Assembly (NCBI GenBank): GCA_902592965.1
Contig: CACJGL010000011.1
Span: 1 to 33,819 of the forward strand
Source of the DNA: an uncultured Pelagibacteraceae bacterium
Lineage (GTDB): Bacteria > Pseudomonadota > Alphaproteobacteria > Pelagibacterales > Pelagibacteraceae
DNA length: 33,819 nt
Direction: 5' to 3'
A model generated the notes under the pieces. It made no database searches. It was not told where the DNA came from and saw nothing but the letters and a program-made list of their open reading frames with translations. Positions 1-8,467 of the stretch are shown one piece after another. The position numbers and the translations under genes were made by a program. Numbering within the stretch: position 1 is the first letter of the stretch; each line of letters opens with the position of its first letter.

Positions 1-2
1 GG

Positions 3-410
3 GGTGGATACCCTCCAATAGATGCTTTTGCTGTTTATAAAAAAAAAGTTAAATGGAATAATACATCGGGTAGATGGGATGATCCTACAACAGATAACAA
101 TGATAAAACATACGATGATCAACTGGTTGTAGACTACGTTGATGATATGATTTTTAATCCAGTAGATGAAAAAGGAATGTTAATCAATCCTCCACCTTCT
201 GCAACAAATGTAAACAAAGATTTAATCTATAAAATTAAAACTGTTGATATCGCATTAACTGTTAGGTCAACAAAAAATTTTTTTAGAAATTCTAAAATTA
301 GAGATGTATTTGCATTAAAAGACTCAACTAGAAATAAAAAGAAAACTGACAAATATTTAAGAGATACAATTATTGTAACTGCTCATGCAAGAAATTTGGG
401 AATGGAATAA
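3..410 (+). CDS. PilW-like minor pilin, C-terminal part (5' end outside window)
   Basis: The reading frame is open from base 3 of the window to the TAA at 408-410, so this is the last 135 codons of a longer gene. A methionine codon lies at 147, but the frame runs on upstream of it without a stop, so it is probably internal. The visible part ends in a strand-like segment (DTIIVTAHARNLG) resembling the hydrophobic strand ending in 'RN' that closes PilW-type minor pilins, and the preceding 'IALTVRSTKNFF' also fits that family. PilW is thought to be part of the minor-pilin complex that primes type IV pilus assembly in the inner membrane. Its stop codon overlaps the pilX start (TAATG), so the two are translationally coupled. 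The N-terminal prepilin signal lies outside the window, so the family call rests on the C-terminus and on the neighbours. Confidence 0.6.
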   Translation, partial: GGYPPIDAFAVYKKKVKWNNTSGRWDDPTTDNNDKTYDDQLVVDYVDDMIFNPVDEKGMLINPPPSATNVNKDLIYKIKTVDIALTVRSTKNFFRNSKIRDVFALKDSTRNKKKTDKYLRDTIIVTAHARNLGME

Positions 411-1102
411 TGAAAAAAAATGAACAAGGTTTTGCGCTAGTATTATCTTTAGTCTTAATGCTTGCAATGTCGTTAATGGGAGGAGCATTAATTGTAATAT
501 CAGCAGGTGACCATCAAAGTAATAATAAGAGTGATGAGTATCAGCAAACTTTCTATATTGCTGAAACAGCTTTGATCGAAGGTGAAAAATATGTGCTCAA
601 TCAATTTTTAGGACCTTGGAGTACTCAAAGTCATACTAGAGATACAACAAAGAGAAATTTACCAGCCAATAACACTCAATGGAATGGTAATATGGCTAAT
701 TACAGGATTAATTATAATTCAAGTAATAGTTCTCTTTACTATAACACAGAAAATTTCTGCGCTAATAGCTTTAGAGACTTAGATAAAGTTAGATTAAGTG
801 GAAATTTCTATGATGTTGTAGCCGCACAAAGTTGGAATTTTGGAAAATTGGTCCGTGATAGTTTTAGAACTGCAACTAATGAAGAAAAAAAAGAAGCGGA
901 AAAACTTTACAATTACTTTTATGAATTTTTTGTCATAAGAATTGGTGCTGCACCTTTCAGAGGTACTGGCTCTAGTGTCAAAAAAGGCTCAACTGACAAA
1001 GGAAATGATGGAATGGCTTATCGAATTTATGGGTGTGGTTTAAAGAAAGGCAATGAAAGAATGGTAGTTGCTTTAGAAAGTGTGATTGTATTACCTAAAT
1101 AA
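410..1102 (+). CDS. pilX: PilX-like minor pilin (PilX_N domain)
   Basis: A 230-residue prepilin-like protein. It begins with a short charged leader ending in EQGF, followed by a hydrophobic helix of about 20 residues (ALVLSLVLMLAMSLMGGALI). This is the class III prepilin layout, where PilD would cut between G and F and methylate the Phe. As in other PilX proteins, position 5 of the mature helix is not Glu. The helix is followed by 'FYIAETALIEGEKY', matching the AEAAL motif of PilX N-terminal domains. The remaining ~170 residues are a variable globular head with two Cys (near residues 116 and 208) that could form a disulfide. In Pseudomonas and Neisseria, PilX-type minor pilins work with PilV, PilW and PilY1 at the pilus tip. 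The same set is seen here, in the usual order before pilY1. Confidence 0.8.
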   Translation: MKKNEQGFALVLSLVLMLAMSLMGGALIVISAGDHQSNNKSDEYQQTFYIAETALIEGEKYVLNQFLGPWSTQSHTRDTTKRNLPANNTQWNGNMANYRINYNSSNSSLYYNTENFCANSFRDLDKVRLSGNFYDVVAAQSWNFGKLVRDSFRTATNEEKKEAEKLYNYFYEFFVIRIGAAPFRGTGSSVKKGSTDKGNDGMAYRIYGCGLKKGNERMVVALESVIVLPK

Positions 1103-1147
1103 AATGAGGACAAATATAAAGAGTTATACTAATATTTCTTAATCTTT

Positions 1148-1705
1148 ATGAAAAATTTACTTAAATTAATTATAATTTTTTCAATTTTTAGCACACCTGT
1201 CCAAGCTGCTTGTGATTTTTTAATTGATATTGGAGATAGTGGTAAAAAAATTTTTGATAAATTTGGTCAACCGTTACCAGGTTTTAAAGGTCAATTTTAT
1301 ATGCCTGTTCCATCACCAGAGCTGTGTCCAAATGATAATTTAAATGATGATATTGCAGTAGAATATGTATTTCTAGGCGAAACAGAAGATGCTGCAAAAT
1401 TAGCTGCCATTAGAATGATTGTTATGAACGATGGTAAAAACACTGAGAATAATAAATTAACATTAATGAGATATGTTAAAAAAGTTTACGGTGATTTCGA
1501 TACTGGACAAAATCCACAAATTTTTGATAGTTTCAAAATTTGGGAAAAAAGTAATAATGATGTCATTGTATATAAAAGAATGCTTGGTGAAGAAGAACTT
1601 TTTGAAGAAGAATTAATGATTACAACTGTAGAATACGATGAAAAATTAGGTAAATTTTACTATGATCTTGAAGTTGAGTTAGAGAAAATGGAGCAAGAGC
1701 AATAA
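1148..1705 (+). CDS. Secreted protein of unknown function in the minor-pilin operon
   Basis: I do not recognise the family. The 185-residue product starts with a clear signal peptide (MKNLLKLIIIFSIFSTPVQA, cut probably before ACDF) and has no further membrane segment. The mature protein is acidic, has two Cys (about residues 22 and 60), and ends in a Glu-rich tail. It is not a prepilin: it lacks the G/F site and the long N-terminal helix. The Cys at the cleavage region is not preceded by a proper lipobox (QAAC), so a lipoprotein is unlikely. The position is 45 bases after pilX and 2 bases before the pilY1 start, so it is very likely co-transcribed and coupled to pilY1. That suggests a periplasmic or secreted role in pilus tip assembly, but nothing in the sequence proves it. 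Confidence 0.85.
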   Translation: MKNLLKLIIIFSIFSTPVQAACDFLIDIGDSGKKIFDKFGQPLPGFKGQFYMPVPSPELCPNDNLNDDIAVEYVFLGETEDAAKLAAIRMIVMNDGKNTENNKLTLMRYVKKVYGDFDTGQNPQIFDSFKIWEKSNNDVIVYKRMLGEEELFEEELMITTVEYDEKLGKFYYDLEVELEKMEQEQ

Positions 1706-1707
1706 TT

Positions 1708-4700
1708 ATGAAATTAAAACTTTTAATTTTAAAAATCATTTTAATTTTATCTTTTTTTTCAAATAGTGGTTTTGCAAAAAATTTACCACCTGGTTCTGGG
1801 ATATCTGATGTTCCAGCTAATGTATTAATCCTTTTAGATAAGTCTGGAAGTATGAGTGTTAGAATGACGAGTGGAGACGGGTTTTCTTATCCTTACAGTG
1901 TAGCAACCGATAGTAGTGGCGATGTTTATGTAGGTCAATATTGGATACGTGGAATAAAAAAAATGACTTATTCAACAAAGAAAAATGATACCAGCTTTGG
2001 AAGTAATGGAATTTATAGAGGATCAGGTAATTGCAGATCTTATTATCCAATGAATATGAAGGTGCATAATAATAAATTATATGTTGCCTCTTTTTATCAA
2101 CATAGAGTTTTTAGGATTGATCTTTCAAACGGCAACTGTGATTGGAGCGCAAGTTTACGATATGCAAGACAAGTCTCGATTGCTCAAAATTTTTTGTATC
2201 TTGCCGGAAATGGGGGTATGTTGACGTACAATATATCTGGAGCAACTCCTTCACAAGTAAGTTGTCCATTTTCAGGTAATTTAAGTTCTTACGGTCGTTA
2301 TTATGGACAGACCCCAGATTATAAACGAGAAAATTTTTATGTGCAATATTATCGTTACCTTTATAGATTCACGATTGGAAGTAACGGTTGCATAAATACA
2401 AATTGGTCTAGCAGAATAAATGTTGGTTGGTGGTACTACTCATATGGAATGGATCATCATCCATCAAATGAATTTATATTATATGGTAATGATTGGTCAA
2501 ATCATAGAGTTTCTAAAGTTACATTAAACTCGTCAAGAAATGGTTATACTGCAATAAAAAATGTAGGTAGATACGGAAGAACTGCATCAAAGTCTGGAAA
2601 TGTTAGAATGTATTATGCATGGGGTTTAACCGTAGATAAAGTTAACAACAGAGTGCTAAGTTCCAATTATCATAAACAAAGTGTTCAAGCATTTGACCTG
2701 GATTTAAATTTTGATAAAGAATTTGGAGGCTCTGCTGGAACAAGAATGACGGGTGCCCATGAAGCTATTCAATCAATCGTTACTGATAGTTCCTTAACAG
2801 CAGGAGTGAATTTTGGATTTGGTTACTGGTCGTGGGATAATAGTGGGTCTGGTTTTAGGTCTTGGAGTGGAGATATAACAAACGGAAGAGCTACTCCTTG
2901 TACTAGTAGAGCCTGTATAAAGGTAAGAGCTCATAAACAAGGGGCAGCAAAAATAAATTCTATTATTAAATCTGTTCAGCCTGGTGGTGGAACAAATGCT
3001 GATAACTGGGCAAAACAAGCTGAAGAATATTATTTGCACAGTACTTTATCTCCAATAGATAAAAACTTAACTTGTCAAAATAGTTATGTTTTAGTTATAG
3101 GTGATGGAGATTGGTATAATCACAACGGTGCCGCTAGAAGAGTTTCAAAATTATTAAATTCACATAAGATAAAGACTTTTACTGTAGCTTATGGAACGGG
3201 ACTATCAAATGGTGGTGTAAGAAACTTTAATAGGATGGCACAATCGGGTGGAACTAATAGCGTTATTGTCGCAAGAACCACTCAATCTCTAAAAACGCAA
3301 TTAAAAGCTGCCATATCACAAATTATTGCTCAGAAGTTATCCTTCTCTGCACCTGCAATTACAGCAACAATTGAACAAGGTGGATCATTATATCAAGCAC
3401 AATTCGATTATGAACAAAATAAAGAGTGGAAAGGAACACTAAAAAGTACTGCCATAGACTCAAATGGTAATGTTGGTAAAAAGAATTGGGATGCAGCCGA
3501 ATTGCTAGAAAAAAGAAGCCCAGATGACAGAAAAATTTGGACCCACCTTCCAAATACATCTGCAAATTCTGGTTATAGTAATTTAAATAATTGGGTCACA
3601 TCAAACTATAAAGATATTGATAAGTTATTTACTCATACAAATAATGAAGTACCAAATTATCATAGTAAAAGTGATAACCCTACTAATACACAAAGATGTA
3701 AGAATGTTGCATCAGTACAAAATGATAATGAAGATGACATTAAAGGATTAATACAGTTTATCAGAGGACAAGATTATTTTGATTATGATGGTGATTGTAA
3801 TTTAACTGAAACAAGACCTAACCCTCTTGGAGATATTTATCATTCTGAATTAGTAGTGGTTTCAAAACCATCAGCTGAAACGGCTTTTGCTGGAAGAAAT
3901 CAAGAGTCTTATTGGAGATCTTTGAAAAATTATTCTTCATTTGCACAAAAACACTCTTCGAGAAAAGAAACAGTTTATGTTGGAGCAAATGACGGTATGC
4001 TTCATGCATTTGATGGAAAAACTGGTAAAGAAATTTGGGCATTTGTTCCACCATTTATTGCATCATCAATGCCAAATATGGTTAACGTAAATTTAAATAG
4101 AAGTGGGGTTGGTGGATCAAATGCTATTTATGGTGTTGATGGATCTGTTACTGCTCATGATATGTTTTATAAAGGTCCTTATGATATTAAAAAAGAATGG
4201 CATACAATACTAATGGTTCCATATGGTAGAGGTGGTGCAGGATTTTCTGTATTAGATATCACAGATCGAGATGCACCAATGCATTTATATTCAGTGCTTA
4301 ATGATGGTATTCAAACTCAAGTCCATGTAATGGATCATAACGGGACTATCTCAAGTTATGATTACATCAAAAAAATTTATGACTTAGCAAGCTTCTTTGA
4401 GTCTAATACTGTAAGAACGAATAATTCTACTGATTTTACATGTAAAAGTGATCAATCAACTGCATGTCAGGAAAGCAATGTTTGGACTTTAGATGTTCCT
4501 AATTTGAGTAAATCTGATGTTTCAATATTAATTGACGATAAACCATTTACTAACTTTACAGTGAAGGCCTCTACAATCTCAATTCCTGCGCCGCCTGGTA
4601 GTGGTGGGCAAGCTCAAACAAAGGCAGCAACCGAGATTTATTTGAGAGGTAAAACATTAAAATTTTATGGATCGGATCCATGTGCAAGTAATCCAAATTC

Positions 4701-5856
4701 AGCTTGTAACTTAAGCAGCTCAAATATGGCTTTACATATTAAGCCTGGCTCAGCACAAACTGGAGTATTAAGCCAACCTGAATACGATTATAGTGAATTA
4801 GGTGGAACCTGGTCATCTCCTAGAATTATAAGAATGCCAAATAAAGGTTCTGGAGATAATAACCTAGAAGATGATATTTATGTTGCAATTATGGGTGGAG
4901 GATACGGTGTTCAAAACTCAGGTGTTGGTTCTAATTTAACAATTGTTAATCTTGAGGATACAACATTTCCAGGCAAACTTGAAAAAAGAATAGATATTGA
5001 GGATATGCTGACTAATGATATCGTTAATTCAACACCAGGTTCACCTGTTGTAATAACTGCAGATACCGCTAGAGGAATTGATTACAGAGGTGCACTTGTC
5101 TATATCAGTGATCTTGAAGGAAAAATTACTAAGTTTAATTTAACTAATAAAAAAACCGATGGAACAGGTAAAGCTATAAAGATGTATGATAGTACAACAT
5201 TATTTAAAGCAGGTTCAAACCAAACTAATGGAAGGTATATGTATCATTCTATGGATGCAACAATTGGACAAACTACTAATTCACTATGGTTGTATGCTGG
5301 AACTGGAGATTATGAGAGAATAGGAAATACAAGTAATGGTACTGACAACTTAATGATAGGTATTAGAGACCCTGACTATCCTGAATATAAAGAAGTGGCG
5401 GTTCCTAAAAAAGCTGCTGATTTAACAAAATGTAAAAATACTACAAAAGATACGACAGGTAGTAAATGTCCAACTTCAACTGACACTGGTTGGTATATAA
5501 AATTGGATAAATCTCAGAAAGTTACTGCTGAACCAACTGTATCAAGTGGCTTAGTATATTTTCCAATTTATCAACCAACATCATCCGTCAATAAATGTAG
5601 TTTAGGTGATGCATTTATTTGTGGAGTTGATGATGAATGTGGAACAAATTTCTCATCTAAACTTAAAAATTTGAGAAAAAAAGATGCATGTAAATATGTT
5701 GGACAAGGTGTTTTATCCAAAATTGTAGTTTTTGCTGGTAAGCTGTTTGCAAACATTGCTGGTCAATCTGCTGGAAGCATAAAAGACTTAGTTAGCATTG
5801 AAGCTGCAGCAGGTGGAACAACTACCTACAGAAGTTCTTGGAGACAGAACTATTAA
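1708..5856 (+). CDS. pilY1: PilY1/PilC-type pilus tip protein with a propeller inserted in its vWA domain
   Basis: A 1382-residue secreted protein, longer than Pseudomonas PilY1 (about 1160). A signal peptide ends near residue 23 (GFA/KN). A von Willebrand A domain begins at about residue 36 with strand 'NVLILLDKSGSM'; D44, S46 and S48 form the DxSxS metal site. Residues about 57-345 then look like an NHL-type beta-propeller (repeated 'SVATDSSGDVYVGQY', 'YNIS', 'GLTVDKVNNRVLSSN' units), after which the vWA fold resumes ('MTGAHEAIQSIV', 'GGGTNAD' at 427-432, 'YVLVIGDGD' at 460-468, 'KTFTVAYGTGL'). The C-terminal half (about 700-1300) is the PilC/PilY1 propeller: 'RPNPLGDIYHSELVVV', 'TVYVGANDGMLHAFD', 'GGTWSSPRI', 'LWLYAGTGDYERIG'. 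'DYDGDCNLTE' (692-701) resembles a calcium-binding loop. PilY1 proteins sit at the pilus tip and act in adhesion, retraction control and mechanosensing. The nested propeller is my reading from repeat pattern, not from a structure. Confidence 0.88.
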   Translation: MKLKLLILKIILILSFFSNSGFAKNLPPGSGISDVPANVLILLDKSGSMSVRMTSGDGFSYPYSVATDSSGDVYVGQYWIRGIKKMTYSTKKNDTSFGSNGIYRGSGNCRSYYPMNMKVHNNKLYVASFYQHRVFRIDLSNGNCDWSASLRYARQVSIAQNFLYLAGNGGMLTYNISGATPSQVSCPFSGNLSSYGRYYGQTPDYKRENFYVQYYRYLYRFTIGSNGCINTNWSSRINVGWWYYSYGMDHHPSNEFILYGNDWSNHRVSKVTLNSSRNGYTAIKNVGRYGRTASKSGNVRMYYAWGLTVDKVNNRVLSSNYHKQSVQAFDLDLNFDKEFGGSAGTRMTGAHEAIQSIVTDSSLTAGVNFGFGYWSWDNSGSGFRSWSGDITNGRATPCTSRACIKVRAHKQGAAKINSIIKSVQPGGGTNADNWAKQAEEYYLHSTLSPIDKNLTCQNSYVLVIGDGDWYNHNGAARRVSKLLNSHKIKTFTVAYGTGLSNGGVRNFNRMAQSGGTNSVIVARTTQSLKTQLKAAISQIIAQKLSFSAPAITATIEQGGSLYQAQFDYEQNKEWKGTLKSTAIDSNGNVGKKNWDAAELLEKRSPDDRKIWTHLPNTSANSGYSNLNNWVTSNYKDIDKLFTHTNNEVPNYHSKSDNPTNTQRCKNVASVQNDNEDDIKGLIQFIRGQDYFDYDGDCNLTETRPNPLGDIYHSELVVVSKPSAETAFAGRNQESYWRSLKNYSSFAQKHSSRKETVYVGANDGMLHAFDGKTGKEIWAFVPPFIASSMPNMVNVNLNRSGVGGSNAIYGVDGSVTAHDMFYKGPYDIKKEWHTILMVPYGRGGAGFSVLDITDRDAPMHLYSVLNDGIQTQVHVMDHNGTISSYDYIKKIYDLASFFESNTVRTNNSTDFTCKSDQSTACQESNVWTLDVPNLSKSDVSILIDDKPFTNFTVKASTISIPAPPGSGGQAQTKAATEIYLRGKTLKFYGSDPCASNPNSACNLSSSNMALHIKPGSAQTGVLSQPEYDYSELGGTWSSPRIIRMPNKGSGDNNLEDDIYVAIMGGGYGVQNSGVGSNLTIVNLEDTTFPGKLEKRIDIEDMLTNDIVNSTPGSPVVITADTARGIDYRGALVYISDLEGKITKFNLTNKKTDGTGKAIKMYDSTTLFKAGSNQTNGRYMYHSMDATIGQTTNSLWLYAGTGDYERIGNTSNGTDNLMIGIRDPDYPEYKEVAVPKKAADLTKCKNTTKDTTGSKCPTSTDTGWYIKLDKSQKVTAEPTVSSGLVYFPIYQPTSSVNKCSLGDAFICGVDDECGTNFSSKLKNLRKKDACKYVGQGVLSKIVVFAGKLFANIAGQSAGSIKDLVSIEAAAGGTTTYRSSWRQNY

Positions 5857-5869
5857 TCAATAGACATTT

Positions 5870-8467
5870 ATGAAAAAGATTTTACTTAGTATAATCTTAT
5901 TCTTTTTATTTAGTTCCATAAGTTATGCTGGTCCATGTTTAACAACTATTGCTAGCGCATCAACAAACCAATTAGCATGTGCAGATGATGACATTTTAAA
6001 TGTTACTTCTGCTGGATCAATTACTTACAACGATAATAAGGCAGTTGATCTCGAAGATATAAGTGGAGTTCAAATTACCAATGATGGAACAATTCAAACA
6101 GAGGATGGAACTAACAAACAAATCGCAATAAATGCTGAGTCATCTTTGGATACTACAATTACAAATAACGGAACAATCAACTCAGATAATAAGTATGGTA
6201 TAATATTAAATTATGCAGAAAATGTTGTAATTACTAATAATGCAGGAGCAACGATAAGTGCTGACGGGAATACTGCAATTTATGGAAAAAACGTTGGTAA
6301 CTGTCATTTTAATGGTACTAATTGCCATGCCGATTTATCTGGTCAATCAAATGGTGTTGGTCTTACACTACATAATCATGGAACCATTACCTCTAAACAT
6401 GAAACCGTTTGGTTAGGTTCAGGAGCCTCGGGTAATCACAGGAGTAAAGGTATTAAAATCTATAACTATGACGGTGGAATTATTAAAACAACAGATGAAG
6501 GAGATAGTCCGATTAAAGGTTTTCATTTAGTTGATTTTGAATTTATTAATTATCAGGGAGGTACAATTGAAGGTGACGACAGACATGCAGTAAATACTGA
6601 ACAATCTGAAGATATCAATTTTACTAATAATGGTACAATAACTGCAACAGATAAAAGTGCATTTTACTGTAAAACATGCTCGGATGTTACTTTTAATAAT
6701 ACCGGAACAATGACATCTGGAAATAACGCTGTAGTAATTTCAAGCGGGGATAATATAAGTATAACAAATTCTGGAACAATAACTGCCACTACTGATAATT
6801 CAGGTTTAAATATAAGTGGATCCGATGGGACCGTTGTTACTAATACAGGTACTATATCTGGGGTTGATCATGGAATGCAATCTTCAAATGTAGATAATTC
6901 TACAATAACAAATCATGGAACCATTTCTGCAAGCTCTAATTCAGGATATGGACTAGTGTATGAAAATGATGGAACCAACAGAGTAAATAATACTTTAAAC
7001 AATTATGGTACAATTAGTGCAACATCAGGTTCTTTAGCAGATGGAATTGGTATTGGAAGGAATGCCAACCCAATGTTTAATATTACGATAAATAATTATG
7101 GTACAATTTCAGGATCTGATGATTCTATAAAAATGCTTAATTCTTCAAACACGGGTATAAATATAGTTACCAAAGGTGACGGTACATATATTGGTGAGAT
7201 TAATCTAAATGATTCATCGACAACAATGACATTAGATTGCAGTATTTCAAAAGATCAAAAAATAGAAATCCATAACAAAACAAATATGGTTGTCACAAAT
7301 AATCTTTGTGGAAACGATACCTATGAAATATTAGATAGCAATAGCGATCCAGATTCAGACAACTCTGAAACTAATGGTTTTTTATATGTTTATGGTGAAG
7401 ATTTAGATATTGATAGCCATAATAAAAAATATAGATCTGAAATATTTTTATCTAATTTAAATGATATTTTCAGTTCGGTTTCAGAAGAAAAAAAATCTAG
7501 TGGATATTATTCTGTTAAAAAAAGAGATAATATTTATAAAAGTGAAACAACAGGAGTTACTGGAGACTTTAAAATTGAAAATGATAATTTTACACCGTTT
7601 TTAAGTTATTCTAGTCAGCAAGCAAAATTTAATAATGGAGAAGCTTTAGATAGTGAAAATTTAGCTATTGGTCTAAAAAAAGAAATCGATTACGAGAAAT
7701 TTAAATTTTCTGCAGTTTCAATTTTTGGGTTAACTCAAAATAAATATTTAGATCTTGAAACTGAAACACAACAAACTATTTTAAAAGAAAAGCTAGGTCA
7801 GTTTGCTGCTGTAAATTATAAAGCTTCTAGAAAATTAGAAATCGATGATAGTCAAAGTTTAAATATTGAAGTTGATGGAAAATATGGTCTAAAAAGACTA
7901 CCTGCCTATTTGTCATCCTTTACAGATGGGGATCTTTCAGTTGATGATGCTGTAGATCAAGTATTATCTGGTGGATTTAGTGTTGAGTATTCAAAATTTT
8001 TTGAAAATGGGTTCGTTCTCAAACCATATACAGGCCTATCTTTAAATAAAACTTTGAATAGTGAAATTGATATTATGGCGGATGGTGAAAGAAAAGATGC
8101 AGCTCATTACATGAATGATGATTTAGCAGTTAAAGCAGGTTTGAATATAAGTAAAAATACTGAAAATTTTGGCCTAAACTTTAATCTAGAGTTTAATGAA
8201 CAAAATGGGCTTAAAGATAGCATTGTGAATATTTCATTAACTAAGAAAATTCAAAACAATATAAGCAAAAAAATAGAGGGGCTACCAATTGATCCTGAAT
8301 TAGAAAAATTGTTCGATCAATTACAACTAGCTAAAGAAAATGAAAGATTGGCTGAGATAACTGGTAGAGCAGTTGAAGAGAATAGAATAATGAAAGAAAT
8401 GATTATTCAATTGATTAAAGAAAATAATAAACTTAAGACTGAAAGAAATCTTCTGTTAAAAAACTAA
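5870..8467 (+). CDS. Autotransporter-like outer-membrane protein with C-terminal coiled coil
   Basis: An 865-residue protein. A signal peptide (about 1-20, ISYA/GPC) is followed by about thirteen imperfect repeats of the type 'xITNxGTIxx' (about residues 50-430), the usual sign of a right-handed beta-helix passenger. Residues about 548-795 alternate short amphipathic strands and loops ('FTPFLSYSSQQAKF', 'LAIGLKKEI', 'FVLKPYTGLSLNK', 'AVKAGLNISKN', 'GLNFNLEFNEQ') and have the size of a 12-strand autotransporter barrel. Normally such proteins end with the last strand and an aromatic residue. Here about 70 residues follow, predicted as a heptad-type coiled coil ('LEKLFDQLQLAKENERLAE' onward to LLLKN). 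The gene starts 13 bases after pilY1 and so probably shares its operon. Function is not known; surface adhesion or anchoring of the pilus system is an inference from context. The 3' end overlaps the convergent transglutaminase gene by 12 bases. Confidence 0.8.
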   Translation: MKKILLSIILFFLFSSISYAGPCLTTIASASTNQLACADDDILNVTSAGSITYNDNKAVDLEDISGVQITNDGTIQTEDGTNKQIAINAESSLDTTITNNGTINSDNKYGIILNYAENVVITNNAGATISADGNTAIYGKNVGNCHFNGTNCHADLSGQSNGVGLTLHNHGTITSKHETVWLGSGASGNHRSKGIKIYNYDGGIIKTTDEGDSPIKGFHLVDFEFINYQGGTIEGDDRHAVNTEQSEDINFTNNGTITATDKSAFYCKTCSDVTFNNTGTMTSGNNAVVISSGDNISITNSGTITATTDNSGLNISGSDGTVVTNTGTISGVDHGMQSSNVDNSTITNHGTISASSNSGYGLVYENDGTNRVNNTLNNYGTISATSGSLADGIGIGRNANPMFNITINNYGTISGSDDSIKMLNSSNTGINIVTKGDGTYIGEINLNDSSTTMTLDCSISKDQKIEIHNKTNMVVTNNLCGNDTYEILDSNSDPDSDNSETNGFLYVYGEDLDIDSHNKKYRSEIFLSNLNDIFSSVSEEKKSSGYYSVKKRDNIYKSETTGVTGDFKIENDNFTPFLSYSSQQAKFNNGEALDSENLAIGLKKEIDYEKFKFSAVSIFGLTQNKYLDLETETQQTILKEKLGQFAAVNYKASRKLEIDDSQSLNIEVDGKYGLKRLPAYLSSFTDGDLSVDDAVDQVLSGGFSVEYSKFFENGFVLKPYTGLSLNKTLNSEIDIMADGERKDAAHYMNDDLAVKAGLNISKNTENFGLNFNLEFNEQNGLKDSIVNISLTKKIQNNISKKIEGLPIDPELEKLFDQLQLAKENERLAEITGRAVEENRIMKEMIIQLIKENNKLKTERNLLLKN

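Noticed and set aside
1205..1216. Possible lipoprotein lipobox (QAAC) in the secreted protein after pilX
   Set aside because: Position -3 is Gln rather than Leu, Val or Ile, while a signal peptidase I site (VQA) fits well.
6000..7160. Repeated ITNxGTI-coding units considered as a DNA repeat or CRISPR-like array
   Set aside because: The units vary in length and sequence at the DNA level and stay in one reading frame. They are protein repeats of a beta-helix, not a nucleic-acid array.
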